Positions 9,499-18,287 of a stretch of 64,000 bases of DNA are shown in pieces. Each line of letters starts with the position of its first letter. Position 1 is the stretch's first letter. Under the pieces are notes generated by a model. The model saw only the letters and a list, made by a program, of their open reading frames with translations, was not told the DNA's origin and made no database searches. The stretch is from NCBI RefSeq assembly GCF_030010375.1, contig NZ_JASCRY010000001.1, positions 310,001 to 374,000 of the forward strand, read 5' to 3'. The translations under genes and the position numbers were made by a program. This stretch comes from Flavobacterium yafengii (GTDB taxonomy: Bacteria; Bacteroidota; Bacteroidia; Flavobacteriales; Flavobacteriaceae).

Positions 9499-10029
9499 TT
9501 ATTTATCGTGTAATATTATTGTATCGTTTTTGCAATCTTCAATTAACTGGTCAATTTTTGCTGCCGTCAAATGTTCTTTGTAAAAATCGCCTAATTGCAT
9601 CATTGGAGCGTAACCACAAGCACCTAAACATTCAACTCCTCTAACTTCAAACAGACCGTCTGGAGTAGGTTCCCCCACTTTTACACCTAATTTTTCACAG
9701 GTATAATCCATTAAATCCTCCACTCCATTCAAACAACAAGGAGAAGTTTGACAAAATTCGAACATGTATTTTCCAATTGGTCTTTGGTTATACATCGTAT
9801 AGAACGAAACTACTTCGTAAACTTCAATTGGTTTAATCAAAAGGATTTCGGCTACTTTATTCATCAATTCAATACTCAACCAATTCTCGTGAGCATCTTG
9901 AACTTCATGTAAAACAGGCAATAATGCCGATTTTCTTTTGTCTTCAGGATAATGACTGATCAATTCATTGATGCGAGTCATCAATGCTTCAGTCATATTT
10001 ATTTCTTGTTTGTGATACGTACGTTCCAT
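9499..10029 (-). CDS. nuoE: NADH-quinone oxidoreductase subunit E
   Basis: Thioredoxin-fold [2Fe-2S] subunit (cluster N1a) partnering NuoF. The four ligands appear as CQTSPC (C93, C98) and CLGAC (C134, C138). At 176 residues it has the usual length. An 86-bp AT-rich gap with short palindromic words separates it from nuoD. A second in-frame ATG at residue 12 (MTEALMTRI) could be the real start, since the first eleven residues are not obviously conserved; the conserved domain is unaffected. Confidence 0.95.
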   Translation of the reverse strand: MERTYHKQEINMTEALMTRINELISHYPEDKRKSALLPVLHEVQDAHENWLSIELMNKVAEILLIKPIEVYEVVSFYTMYNQRPIGKYMFEFCQTSPCCLNGVEDLMDYTCEKLGVKVGEPTPDGLFEVRGVECLGACGYAPMMQLGDFYKEHLTAAKIDQLIEDCKNDTIILHDK

Positions 10030-10115
10030 TTTTTATTATTTCAAATTTTGAATTCTAAATTTTAAATGTTTTTTGACTTCCATTCCTAATTTACAATTCA
10101 TCATTTATAATTTTA
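10030..10115. repeat. AT-rich gap with gaatt/ataaatt words (nuoD-nuoE)
   Basis: The 86 bases between nuoE and nuoD contain repeated words such as TTTGAATTCTAAATTTTAAA and TTCATCATTTATAATTTTATT. Similar words occur in the nuoB-nuoA gap (12464-12550) and the atpD-atpC gap (63076-63152). No coding capacity or terminator is visible. The three gaps may represent a loose, AT-rich intergenic repeat family. Confidence 0.4.
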
Positions 10116-11354
10116 TTAAGCGTCTAATTCTCCGGCAATAACATTTAAACTTGACAAAATAACAATTGCATCCGATAGTAATGAACCTTTAATCATTTCC
10201 GGATACGCTTGATAGTAAATAAAACAAGGTCTACGGAAATGCAATCTATAAGGAGTTCGACTTCCGTCAGTAACCAAATAAAAACCTAGCTCTCCGTTTC
10301 CACCTTCAACAGGATGATATATTTCAGCAACAGGAACAGGAACTTCTCCCATCACAATTTTGAAATGGTAAATCAACGATTCCATACTCGTGTAAACATC
10401 TTCTTTTGGAGGAAGGTAATAATCCGGAACATCAGCATGAAAATCATTTCCTTCCGGCATTTTTTCTAATGCTTGACGAATGATACTCAAACTCTCCCAA
10501 ACTTCGGCATTACGAACACAAAAACGATCGTAAGTATCTCCAGATTTTCCAACAGGAACAATAAAATCAAAATCTTCATAAGAAGAATACGGTTGAGACA
10601 CCCTAACATCATAATCAACACCTGCAGCACGTAAATTTGGACCTGTAAATCCGTAAGCCATCGCTTGTTCAGCTGTTATCGCTCCAACATTTACAGTTCT
10701 GTCAATAAAGATTCTATTTCTTTCGAATAAGTTTTCAAATTCTTTCCAAGCTGCTGGAAAGTCTTGTAAAAACACATCTAATTTTCTAAAAGCTTCTGGT
10801 GACCAATCTCTTTCGAAACCACCAATTCTTCCCATATTAGTTGTTAAACGAGCTCCACAAATTTCTTCGTAGATTTCGTATACTTTTTCTCTAAACTGGA
10901 ATACATATAAAAATCCGGTATACGCTCCGGTATCCACTCCAAGGATTGAATTACAGATGATATGATCCGTGATTCTTGCCAACTCCATTACAATTACTCT
11001 TAAATATTGCGCTCTTTTAGGAACTTCAATATCTAATAGTTTTTCTAATGTCATCCACCAACCCATATTATTTATAGGAGATGAACAATAGTTCATTCTA
11101 TCAGTAAGTGGGGTGATTTGATAAAAAGGACGGTTTTCAGCAATTTTTTCGAAAGCTCTGTGAATGTAGCCAATGGTTGGTTCCGCTTCCAGAATCCTTT
11201 CTCCATCCATCAACAGGATATTTTGAAAAATACCGTGTGTAGCTGGGTGAGTTGGCCCTAAATTCAGGATCGAAAGCTCGCTTCCATCCTCGTTTAGTTG
11301 TTCTTTTATTCTTTTAGCATAGCGATGCTCTGGTGGTAATAATAGTTCTGACAT
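10116..11354 (-). CDS. nuoD: NADH-quinone oxidoreductase subunit D
   Basis: 49-kDa-type subunit lining the quinone site. The 412-residue protein has the NLGPTHPATHG quinone-loop motif near residue 31, GYIHRAFEKIAENRPFYQ, and the C-terminal FRRPCFIYYQAYPEM segment where hydrogenase relatives keep their last metal ligands. It is a separate gene from nuoC, unlike the fused nuoCD of E. coli. It follows nuoC by 35 bases in the operon. Confidence 0.97.
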   Translation of the reverse strand: MSELLLPPEHRYAKRIKEQLNEDGSELSILNLGPTHPATHGIFQNILLMDGERILEAEPTIGYIHRAFEKIAENRPFYQITPLTDRMNYCSSPINNMGWWMTLEKLLDIEVPKRAQYLRVIVMELARITDHIICNSILGVDTGAYTGFLYVFQFREKVYEIYEEICGARLTTNMGRIGGFERDWSPEAFRKLDVFLQDFPAAWKEFENLFERNRIFIDRTVNVGAITAEQAMAYGFTGPNLRAAGVDYDVRVSQPYSSYEDFDFIVPVGKSGDTYDRFCVRNAEVWESLSIIRQALEKMPEGNDFHADVPDYYLPPKEDVYTSMESLIYHFKIVMGEVPVPVAEIYHPVEGGNGELGFYLVTDGSRTPYRLHFRRPCFIYYQAYPEMIKGSLLSDAIVILSSLNVIAGELDA

Positions 11355-11389
11355 TTATTTAATGTGAAAAATTATAATAGTGTGTGTTT

Positions 11390-11911
11390 TTAATAATTGT
11401 CGGTTGTTCTTCCAAAGAAACGGTCATCTTTGTCCGTTCTTCCGCTGTCTTCCATTGGAAATTCTTTTCGCATTGGAAAAGAAATCATTTCATCCATATT
11501 CAAAATACGTTTCAATTGTGGATGACCAATGAAGTTTATCCCATAAAAATCATACGTTTCTCTTTCCATCCAATTTGAACTTAAGAAAATATTAGATATC
11601 GTTTTTATTTCTGGGTTTTCACCGTTGATAAACGCCTTAATTTTAATCCTTTTGTTTTCGTACCAATTGTGTAAATGATAAACAACTGCAAACTGATGAT
11701 CAACATCATTGTCAGGATAGTGAATCCCACACAAATCAGTTAAAAAATGAAAACGTAATATTGGATCATTTTTCAAAAAAAGAATCACTGCCGTAATTTT
11801 ATCAGCAGCGACTTCAAATGAAAATATATCTTTTTCCTGCTTGAATTCAAAAACAGCTGAATCAAATGTTTCAACTAATTTTTCTTGGATTTGTATCGTT
11901 TCTAGCGCCAT
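11390..11911 (-). CDS. nuoC: NADH-quinone oxidoreductase subunit C
   Basis: 30-kDa-type peripheral subunit that packs against NuoD. The 173-residue product contains the family signature near the C-terminus: WMERETYDFYGINFIGHPQL, then RILNMDEMISFPMRKEFPM. The N-terminal 35 residues are poorly conserved, as usual. It begins three bases after the nuoB stop codon, so it is tightly coupled to nuoB. Confidence 0.95.
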   Translation of the reverse strand: MALETIQIQEKLVETFDSAVFEFKQEKDIFSFEVAADKITAVILFLKNDPILRFHFLTDLCGIHYPDNDVDHQFAVVYHLHNWYENKRIKIKAFINGENPEIKTISNIFLSSNWMERETYDFYGINFIGHPQLKRILNMDEMISFPMRKEFPMEDSGRTDKDDRFFGRTTDNY

Positions 11912-11914
11912 TAT

Positions 11915-12463
11915 TTATTTGATATTATAAGAAGCTAATAATTCTTGGTATTCTGGAGAACTTCTTCTTCTTACTGATTCCGTTTTAACCAATTCTTGCA
12001 ATTTCATAACTCCATCAACAATTTGTTCTGGTCTTGGCGGGCAACCCGGAACATAAACATCAACCGGAATTACTTTATCAATCCCTTGCAAAACAGAATA
12101 CGTGTCAAAAATTCCACCAGAACAAGCACATGCGCCAACAGCGATAACCCAACGAGGCTCCGACATTTGTTCATAAACCTGACGTAAAATTGGTGCCATT
12201 TTTTTCGAAATCGTCCCCATTACCATTAGCATATCCGCTTGACGAGGAGAAAAGCTCACTCTTTCAGAACCAAATCGTGCCAAATCATAATGCGAAGCCA
12301 TCGTTGCCATAAACTCAATACCACAACAAGACGTTGCAAAAGGCAAAGGCCACAATGAATTTGCACGAGCCAATCCCACAACATCATTCAGTTTTGTAGC
12401 GAAGAAACCTTCACCAACAACACCTTCCGGAGGGGCAACCATATTTATATTTGAATCACTCAT
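11915..12463 (-). CDS. nuoB: NADH-quinone oxidoreductase subunit B
   Basis: PSST-type subunit holding cluster N2, the last iron-sulfur centre before quinone. The ligand pattern is visible as TSCCGIEFM (C46, C47), GACACSGG (C112 or C114) and VPGCPPRPE (C141). The 182-residue length is typical. An 87-bp AT-rich gap separates it from nuoA upstream; no promoter box of the TAnnTTTG type is evident there, so I take it as part of the nuoA transcript. Confidence 0.97.
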   Translation of the reverse strand: MSDSNINMVAPPEGVVGEGFFATKLNDVVGLARANSLWPLPFATSCCGIEFMATMASHYDLARFGSERVSFSPRQADMLMVMGTISKKMAPILRQVYEQMSEPRWVIAVGACACSGGIFDTYSVLQGIDKVIPVDVYVPGCPPRPEQIVDGVMKLQELVKTESVRRRSSPEYQELLASYNIK

Positions 12464-12550
12464 TTTTTATTATTTTGAATTATAAATGTTTGAATTATAA
12501 ATTAAAATGAAATCCTTTAAAATTTAAAATTCAGTATTTAAAATAAATCT
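12464..12550. repeat. AT-rich gap with gaattataaat words (nuoA-nuoB)
   Basis: This gap contains the direct repeat TGAATTATAAAT (twice, near 12476 and 12490) and a nearby TAAAATTTAAAATTC. It resembles the gaps at 10030-10115 and 63076-63152. It holds no gene, and I see no convincing terminator or promoter in it. Confidence 0.4.
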
Positions 12551-12916
12551 TTACTCCCACTCTAACGCTTTCTTTTTGATGATGTAGAAAAAACCCACCA
12601 AAAGCAACATCATAAAAATTACCATTTTCACCATTCCTTCCATTCCCAATTCCTTGAAGTTGATTGCCCATGGGTACAAGAAAATCACCTCAACGTCAAA
12701 CAAAACAAACAAGATGGCTACAAGAAAATATTTTACTGAAAATGGAATTCTCGCATTTCCCACGGATTCAATACCGCATTCGAAGTTTTTATCTTTAATT
12801 TCAGAAGATCTTTTAGGTCCTAATTTTCCTGAAACCAATATAGTTCCTACAACAAATCCTACAGCTAAGATAAACTGCATTAAAATAGGAATATAATTTA
12901 ATTGATCGGATTGCAT
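12551..12916 (-). CDS. nuoA: NADH-quinone oxidoreductase subunit A
   Basis: Small three-helix subunit (ND3 equivalent) and first gene of the operon. I chose the ATG at 12916 (121 residues, MQSDQLNYIPILMQF) over a TTG at 12949. The TTG lies inside the predicted -7 promoter box at 12947-12954, and 121 residues fits the family. Conserved features are KNFECGIESVG with the loop cysteine, and the second helix YFLVAILFVLFDVEVIFLYPWA with its acidic residues. Downstream genes follow with short gaps. Confidence 0.94.
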   Translation of the reverse strand: MQSDQLNYIPILMQFILAVGFVVGTILVSGKLGPKRSSEIKDKNFECGIESVGNARIPFSVKYFLVAILFVLFDVEVIFLYPWAINFKELGMEGMVKMVIFMMLLLVGFFYIIKKKALEWE

Positions 12917-12946
12917 ATTACGTATTTTTTGAATGAGAATAAGCGA

Positions 12947-12977
12947 CAAAGATAACTTTCAAATTACTAAATAACAA
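12947..12977 (-). promoter_or_regulatory. Predicted promoter of the nuo operon
   Basis: On the minus strand the sequence reads TTG (12977-12975), a 20-base spacer, then TATCTTTG (12954-12947). This matches the Bacteroidota sigma-A consensus TTG-N17-23-TAnnTTTG. The predicted transcript would start near 12942 and leave a leader of about 25 bases before the nuoA ATG at 12916. Confidence 0.7.
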
Positions 12978-13140
12978 TTAAAACTTAAAAATACATCGCA
13001 ACTACAACGTTGTAAATTTACAATTTTTATTAATTATAAATAAGAAAAGATTTTTATCTTAAGATCTGTTTAACGTTTGTAAAATTTAATAATCCTAAAA
13101 AGAGAGCTCATTTATTCCGAAAGTGACAAAATTTTGACTA

Positions 13141-13178
13141 AAAAAAAACGCTCCGAAATAAATCGGAACGTTTTTTTA
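13141..13178 (-). terminator. Rho-independent terminator after the cold-shock gene
   Basis: The inverted repeat AACGCTCCGA / TCGGAACGTT is flanked by A and T tracts. The one mismatch becomes a G-U pair on the minus strand, so it favours termination of the minus-strand gene that ends at 13215. Confidence 0.8.
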
Positions 13179-13214
13179 AACATTCGTAGGCAAAAAAAAT
13201 TAATTTTTTTATGC

Positions 13215-13409
13215 TTAGATAACTGCTACTTTCGCAGCAACTTTTCCTTTTCTTCCTTCTTCTTCTTCATAGCTAACTCTGTCACCTTCGCGTAATTCTT
13301 CCGCGTTGATTCCTGATGCATGAACAAAAATGTCTTTTCCTGTTTCTTCGTCTGTAATGAATCCGTAACCTTTAGATTCATTGAAAAATTTAACTGTACC
13401 TGTACGCAT
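13215..13409 (-). CDS. Cold-shock domain protein (CspA family)
   Basis: A 64-residue single-stranded nucleic acid binding OB-fold protein, probably an RNA chaperone in the cytoplasm. RNP1 is seen as SKGYGFITD (about residues 13-21) and RNP2 as KDIFVHASGI. The length is that of a stand-alone Csp. It has its own -7 box (13439-13446) and terminator, so it is monocistronic. An overlapping longer reading in another frame from 13441 has no recognisable domain and is discarded. Confidence 0.95.
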   Translation of the reverse strand: MRTGTVKFFNESKGYGFITDEETGKDIFVHASGINAEELREGDRVSYEEEEGRKGKVAAKVAVI

Positions 13410-13438
13410 TGTAATAGTAATAATAATTTATAATGAGG

Positions 13439-13446
13439 CAAATGTA
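13439..13446 (-). promoter_or_regulatory. -7 box of the csp promoter
   Basis: The minus strand reads TACATTTG here, matching TAnnTTTG, 29 bases upstream of the csp ATG. The -33 element is weak (TTTC near 13462), so only the -7 half is well supported. Confidence 0.5.
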
Positions 13447-13541
13447 ATATTTAATATAATACGAAAGACATTCTTCTCTTTTTATTTTGTAAAAATATTG
13501 ATATTCAACGTTTTCTAACAAAATTAAACGATAAAGTACAG

Positions 13542-15287
13542 CTACGCTAATTTTATATGCAACTCTTTTAATTGCAAATCATCAATTGCTGATGGAGCAT
13601 CAATCATAACATCTCTTCCTGAATTATTTTTTGGAAAAGCAATGAAGTCACGAATCGTTTCCTGACCACCTAAAATCGCCACCAATCTATCCAATCCAAA
13701 AGCCAAACCTCCGTGTGGCGGCGCACCAAACTGGAATGCATCCATCAAGAATCCGAATTGAGCCTTAGCTTCTTCTTCGGTGAAACCTAAATATTTAAAC
13801 ATCAATTGTTGTGTTGCTTTATCATGAATACGAATTGAGCCTCCACCAATTTCGTTTCCATTCAAAACCATATCATACGCATTAGCACGAACTTTCCCTG
13901 GATCCGTTTCCAATAAATGCATATCTTCCGGCTTAGGAGATGTAAAAGGATGGTGCATGGCATGGTAACGACCGCTTTCTTCGTCAAATTCCAATAAAGG
14001 AAAATCAACTACCCAAAGCGGTGCAAATTCAGCTGGATTTCTCAATCCTAATCGCGTTGCTAATTCCATACGTAACGCACTTAACTGTGTACGTGTTTTA
14101 TCAGCTGGACCCGAAAGCACAAAAATCATATCGCCGGGCTGAGCACCTGTAGTTTTTGCCCAATTACTCAAATCATCTTGATCGTAAAATTTATCTACTG
14201 ATGATTTATAAGTACCGTCTTCATTGCATTTTACATACACCATTCCGGATGCACCTACTTGAGGACGTTTTACCCAGTCAATTAATCCATCTATTTCCTT
14301 ACGAGTATAGTTTCCAACTCCTGGAACTGCAATTCCCACCACTAATTCCGCAGCATTAAAAACTGGAAATTCTTTGTGTTGTGCTACTTCATTCAACTCA
14401 CCAAATTCCATTCCGAAACGGATGTCCGGTTTATCATTTCCGTATGTTTTCATGGCATATTCGTAGGTAATTCTTGGAAATTTATCTACTTCGATGCCTT
14501 TTATTTCTTTTAATAGATGTCTTGTCAATCCTTCGAAAACATTCAAAATATCTTCTTGTTCCACAAAAGCCATTTCGCAATCGATTTGTGTAAATTCCGG
14601 CTGTCTGTCTGCACGTAAATCTTCATCGCGGAAACATTTCACGATTTGGAAATATTTATCCATTCCGCCCACCATCAACAATTGCTTGAACGTTTGCGGT
14701 GATTGTGGTAATGCATAAAACTGTCCTTCATTCATTCGAGAAGGCACCACAAAATCTCTGGCTCCTTCTGGAGTAGATTTAATCAAATAAGGTGTTTCTA
14801 CTTCACAAAAGTCTAAATCTGAAAGGTATTTACGCACTTCCATGGCTACTTTATGGCGAAACATCAAACTGTTTTTTACCGGATTTCTTCGAATGTCAAG
14901 GTAACGGTATTTCATTCTAATGTCTTCACCACCATCCGTTTCATCTTCAATAGTAAAAGGAGGGGTCAACGAAGCATTAAGAATATTCAGTTCTGTAACT
15001 AAAATTTCTATTTCACCAGTTGCAATGTTTTTATTTTTAGCTTCACGCTCAATAACAGTTCCTTTTACCTGAATTACAAATTCACGACCAAGAGTTTTTG
15101 CCAGTTCAAAAACTGATTTTTCTGAACGACCTTCGTCGAAAATTAATTGCGTAATTCCATAACGGTCACGTAAATCAACCCAGTTCATAAATCCCTTATC
15201 ACGAGATTTTTGAACCCATCCCGCAAGTGTAACTTCTGTATTAATATGTGAGGCATTTAATTCGCCACAATTATGACTTCTATACAT
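13542..15287 (-). CDS. aspS: Aspartate--tRNA ligase
   Basis: Class II aminoacyl-tRNA synthetase that charges tRNA-Asp. The 581 residues contain an N-terminal OB-fold anticodon-binding domain (about 1-105, with [19 protein letters not shown]). Motif 2 is [18 protein letters not shown], followed by the bacterial GAD insertion (about 290-420), and motif 3 is [13 protein letters not shown]. The length matches the bacterial-type enzyme. Transcription probably starts from TAAATTTG at 15328-15335, giving a leader of roughly 35 bases. Confidence 0.96.
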   Translation of the reverse strand: MYRSHNCGELNASHINTEVTLAGWVQKSRDKGFMNWVDLRDRYGITQLIFDEGRSEKSVFELAKTLGREFVIQVKGTVIEREAKNKNIATGEIEILVTELNILNASLTPPFTIEDETDGGEDIRMKYRYLDIRRNPVKNSLMFRHKVAMEVRKYLSDLDFCEVETPYLIKSTPEGARDFVVPSRMNEGQFYALPQSPQTFKQLLMVGGMDKYFQIVKCFRDEDLRADRQPEFTQIDCEMAFVEQEDILNVFEGLTRHLLKEIKGIEVDKFPRITYEYAMKTYGNDKPDIRFGMEFGELNEVAQHKEFPVFNAAELVVGIAVPGVGNYTRKEIDGLIDWVKRPQVGASGMVYVKCNEDGTYKSSVDKFYDQDDLSNWAKTTGAQPGDMIFVLSGPADKTRTQLSALRMELATRLGLRNPAEFAPLWVVDFPLLEFDEESGRYHAMHHPFTSPKPEDMHLLETDPGKVRANAYDMVLNGNEIGGGSIRIHDKATQQLMFKYLGFTEEEAKAQFGFLMDAFQFGAPPHGGLAFGLDRLVAILGGQETIRDFIAFPKNNSGRDVMIDAPSAIDDLQLKELHIKLA

Positions 15288-15327
15288 TATTCTAATTTTA
15301 GATTGTTTTACCTTTTAGGCTCGGGTG

Positions 15328-15335
15328 CAAATTTA
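15328..15335 (-). promoter_or_regulatory. -7 box of the aspS promoter
   Basis: The minus strand reads TAAATTTGCACC, a match to TAnnTTTG followed by the same CACC seen downstream of the prs box at 27576. No clear -33 TTG is seen at the usual spacing. Confidence 0.5.
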
Positions 15336-15474
15336 GGACTAATTATGAATAATGAATTGAGAAATACCATTTTTTAGTGTTAGATTTTTACTGAAAATTT
15401 AATTTCCAATGTTAAGTTTTACTCCAATGTTACCAAATTGTTAAGTTAAAGTTTTTTTATTGTAAAATATTTTT

Positions 15475-15482
15475 TATATTTG
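15475..15482 (+). promoter_or_regulatory. -7 box upstream of the small MORN-type gene
   Basis: TATATTTG matches the Bacteroidota -7 consensus and lies 33 bases before the ATG at 15516. The -33 element is not clear. Confidence 0.45.
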
Positions 15483-15515
15483 TTAAGCTAATATGAATTT
15501 AAAAATCCAAACGAC

Positions 15516-15863
15516 ATGAAAAAATATATAATCTTAACCGCATTAATCTTCTCAGGAATAGCATTTGCTCAAGAAAACAATCCAAAATTAGAAGCTGTAG
15601 GTGAATTAGTAAAAACAACTTACTACTTTGAAAATGGAAAAGTACAACAGGAAGGTTTCTTCAAAAACGGAAAACTGGAAGGAGTTTGGACTTCATATGA
15701 TACAAATGGTAACAAACTATCTGTTGCTAATTATGAAAATGGAAAAAAAACTGGAAAATGGCTTTTTTGGAATGGTAACAATTTAAACGAAGTAGATTAT
15801 TCTAACAGCAGAATTGCTTCAGTAAAAACCTGGAAACAAGATGCATTGGTTAACAGAGACTAA
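15516..15863 (+). CDS. Small exported MORN-repeat (YwqK-type) protein
   Basis: A 115-residue protein with a cleavable signal peptide (MKKYIILTALIFSGIAFAQE). After it come short repeats of the form YYFENGKVQQEGFFKNGKLEG, NYENGKKTGKW and WNGNNLNEVDY, the toxin-antitoxin YwqK/MORN-like pattern of stacked beta hairpins. Its role is unknown: similar proteins are common and often periplasmic in Bacteroidota, and the antitoxin label attached to this fold should not be taken literally here, because no toxin gene is adjacent. It has its own -7 box and a strong terminator. Confidence 0.85.
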   Translation: MKKYIILTALIFSGIAFAQENNPKLEAVGELVKTTYYFENGKVQQEGFFKNGKLEGVWTSYDTNGNKLSVANYENGKKTGKWLFWNGNNLNEVDYSNSRIASVKTWKQDALVNRD

Positions 15864-15883
15864 TAAAGCATCTATTAAAATAC

Positions 15884-15918
15884 AAAAAAAGCTTCCGAAA
15901 TTAACGGAAGCTTTTTTT
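15884..15918 (+). terminator. Rho-independent terminator
   Basis: A perfect stem AAAAAGCTTCCG / CGGAAGCTTTTT with an AAATTAA loop and a following T run, 21 bases after the stop of the MORN-type gene. Confidence 0.9.
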
Positions 15919-16251
15919 GTATCTACTATTGGCTAAATAATCAATAAACCGTATTCTTTCAATGACTTATTAGAATCTATAAAACAAAGCAACTAATTAC
16001 ATAAAACATATATTCTCACAGAATCCATCAGTATTTATTCTGCGATTAAAATATCATACTGAGCTTCAATTTATTTTAAACGGTTCAGAGATTCTTTTAT
16101 AAGTAAGGAATTCAAATTCTATTGCAACTTAATCCAAATGTATTTAAAATCAAATGCCGTTTAGTTACGTTTTCTGTTAGTGATTTACCAACTGATCTTA
16201 ACTAAACGGCACTGATTTTATTCCTATATACTGAAAATAATTGCTATCCTA
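15919..16251. other. Gene-free stretch between MORN-type gene and symporter
   Basis: About 330 bases with no convincing reading frame. The only structure I see is the 13-bp inverted repeat described separately at 16155-16211. The rest is AT-rich and featureless. Confidence 0.6.
16155..16211. repeat. 13-bp perfect inverted repeat, 31-bp loop
   Basis: TGCCGTTTAGTTA (16155-16167) is repeated exactly in reverse complement at 16199-16211. It lies 40 bases past the symporter stop codon (minus strand), with no T tract after it. It could be a REP-like element, a relic of a small mobile element, or a hairpin that stabilises the symporter mRNA end. Confidence 0.6.
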
Positions 16252-17937
16252 CTACCAGAACTTAGCGTACAAAGCAAAAATAATCAATAATGTAATCACG
16301 ATTAATACTGTTGTTTGCGGTTTTACTTTGAACATTTCAGTATCTAACTCAAAAGCTTTTGGATTCACTTTTGGTCCAGCAAAACTCACTGCAATCATAA
16401 TAAGCATAGTAAACATAAATGATAATCCCATACAAATGTGAAATGGTATTTCATATCCGCCTTTTCCATTGGTGTAAGCTGTGTATAATAATGTTTCATT
16501 ACCAAACAATGCCGGTGCAAATTCGTTAAACAAAACCGACAATAAGAAACCGGAAATCACCCCTATTATTGCAGCCGTACCAGTAGTTCTTTTCCAGAAC
16601 ATTCCAAGGAAAAACATGGCAAAAACTCCCGGACTGATAAACCCCGTATATTTTTGGATATAAGTAAATCCACCTACACCACCAATTCCTAATATATCAT
16701 TCCAAGTAAATAATACCGCAAGAAGCATGGCTGCAAAAACAGCATATCTTCCTATATTCACCTGACTTCTGTCACTCGCATCTTTTTGAATGTATTTTTT
16801 ATGCACATCTAAGGTATAAATAGTAGAAATACTATTCACTTTTCCAGCCAAAGAAGCCACAATTGCTGCCGTTAAAGCAGCTACAGACAATCCTTTTAAA
16901 CCTGTTGGCAAAAACGTTAGCACTGCAGAATACGCACCATCCTTGCCACCTACCAATTGAGGTAAATGTCCGTTTTCATACAAAACGTAAGCGGCAATAC
17001 CTGGCAACATAACAATAAGCGGCATTAATAATTTCAAAATACCTGCAAACAAAATACCGGTACGGGCAGTTTGTAGATCGGCACCCAAAGCTCTCTGCGT
17101 AATGTATTGGTTACAACCCCAATAATTAAGATTAATAATCCAAATACCAGCCAAATACGACATCATTCCTGGAAAAGTAAGATACTTATTAATATCATTT
17201 TGAGAAGAAGTAGCAGTTGGTTCCGGGATAATCATTTTGAAATGCTCCGGAGCTTCTCTCATTAACACCTTGAAACCTGCAATAGCATTTTCTCCAACTC
17301 CAAAATATTGTCCAACTGTAGTCAAAGCAATATATGACGTAACCAATCCACCGATAATTAAAACAGCGACCTGAATTACATCCGTATACGCCACCACTTT
17401 CATACCTCCTAAAGAGATTACCAAAGCAAAAACGGCAAGTCCAATCATAATAGCATGTAAATAATCACCACCAGCTAACCCATTAATGGCAACAGCACCT
17501 AAATATAAAATAGAAGTAAGATTTACAAATACATATAAAAACAACCAAAATACGGCCATAATTAAAGCAGTTGATTCGTTATACCTTGTTTTTAAAAACT
17601 GGGGCATCGTGTAAATCTTATTTTTTAAATAAACCGGAATAAACCAAACGGCCACAATAATCAAAGCAATAGCAGCAATCCACTCATAAGCAGCAACTGC
17701 AATTCCTAAAAAGAATCCTTCCCCACTCATTCCAATAAACTGTTCAGCAGAAATATTAGAAGCAATCAAAGAGGCTCCAATAGCCCACCATGTCAATGTT
17801 CCTTCAGCAAGGAAATAAGCTTTGGCATCATGTTCGTTTTTCTCACGTTTGCGATAAACGGTATATCCGTAAGTGGATACCACGATAAAATAGATAATAA
17901 ATACTGCGTAATCAGCAAAAGCAAGGTTCTGGTTCAT
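16252..17937 (-). CDS. Sodium/sugar symporter, vSGLT-like (probably Na+/galactose)
   Basis: Inner-membrane SSS-family cotransporter of 561 residues with about 14 helices. It aligns by eye with Vibrio vSGLT over its length. Residues matching the vSGLT galactose site are Q66 (NISAEQFIGMSG), E85 (AYEW), N269 and Y272 (NLNYWGCNQY), K302 (FAGILKLLMP) and the Gln in FTYIQKYTGFISPG. The vSGLT Ser91 position is Ala here. It lies next to galE-T-K and galactan hydrolases, so galactose uptake is the natural role. A 350-bp leader region with a copy of the galM upstream sequence precedes it. Confidence 0.9.
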   Translation of the reverse strand: MNQNLAFADYAVFIIYFIVVSTYGYTVYRKREKNEHDAKAYFLAEGTLTWWAIGASLIASNISAEQFIGMSGEGFFLGIAVAAYEWIAAIALIIVAVWFIPVYLKNKIYTMPQFLKTRYNESTALIMAVFWLFLYVFVNLTSILYLGAVAINGLAGGDYLHAIMIGLAVFALVISLGGMKVVAYTDVIQVAVLIIGGLVTSYIALTTVGQYFGVGENAIAGFKVLMREAPEHFKMIIPEPTATSSQNDINKYLTFPGMMSYLAGIWIINLNYWGCNQYITQRALGADLQTARTGILFAGILKLLMPLIVMLPGIAAYVLYENGHLPQLVGGKDGAYSAVLTFLPTGLKGLSVAALTAAIVASLAGKVNSISTIYTLDVHKKYIQKDASDRSQVNIGRYAVFAAMLLAVLFTWNDILGIGGVGGFTYIQKYTGFISPGVFAMFFLGMFWKRTTGTAAIIGVISGFLLSVLFNEFAPALFGNETLLYTAYTNGKGGYEIPFHICMGLSFMFTMLIMIAVSFAGPKVNPKAFELDTEMFKVKPQTTVLIVITLLIIFALYAKFW

Positions 17938-18090
17938 GAGTAATTTGTGTTTAAGAAATTAATATAAATGAATGAGATTATTGTCTTGTATTATATATTG
18001 TTTTTTATAAATGTAATTATACTCTTTTTTCTAAACAAATCACACTTAACTTGGCTTAAAACCATACAATTCCATTATAAAATTGATTAT

Positions 18091-18170
18091 AAAATGTGAT
18101 ATGTATTTTAATTTTATTGTTTTTTTATGAATTATGAAAGTAAAATAAAAATATTTATTTTCATCATTTA
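18091..18170 (-). repeat. Copy of the galM upstream/start region
   Basis: The 20 bases at 18091-18110 are identical to 26167-26186. Further blocks match in the same order: CATAATTCATAA, TATTTTACTTT and AATGATGAAAAT here correspond to CATATTTCATAA, TATTTTACTTT and AATGATGACAAT at 26190-26241. In the galM copy the TACTTTTG is the -7 box; here it reads TACTTTCA. Confidence 0.65.
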
Positions 18171-18191
18171 TAAATGTATTTTTTACATTTA
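18171..18191. promoter_or_regulatory. Inverted repeat, possible operator
   Basis: TAAATGTA (18171-18178) and TACATTTA (18184-18191) form a perfect 8-bp inverted repeat with a 5-bp spacer. It lies just upstream of the galM-like promoter copy, where the galM promoter has its own palindrome (26248-26263). Being AT-rich, it could be chance. Confidence 0.35.
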
Positions 18192-18287
18192 TTATTATTG
18201 CATCAGTTAAATCTTAAAAAAGTCCTTAATCTACCATCTTCAATCCCCTTTCATTCGCATTTCACAAAAAATTGATTCCAAAAATTT

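Larger units (their letters stand above)
17938..18287. other. Intergenic region upstream of the symporter
   Basis: A 350-bp AT-rich gap between galE and the symporter, with no gene. It contains a 20-bp exact match to the galM start region (18091-18110) with further colinear blocks up to about 18170, and an 8-bp inverted repeat at 18171-18191. No terminator for galE is evident. I take it as the control region of the symporter, possibly with a long leader. Confidence 0.6.

Noticed and set aside
12917..12949. Upstream TTG start for nuoA
   Set aside because: It lies in the predicted -7 box and adds residues not typical of NuoA.
15516..15863. Toxin-antitoxin system
   Set aside because: The MORN/YwqK-like protein is exported and no toxin-like gene is adjacent; the family name alone is not evidence.
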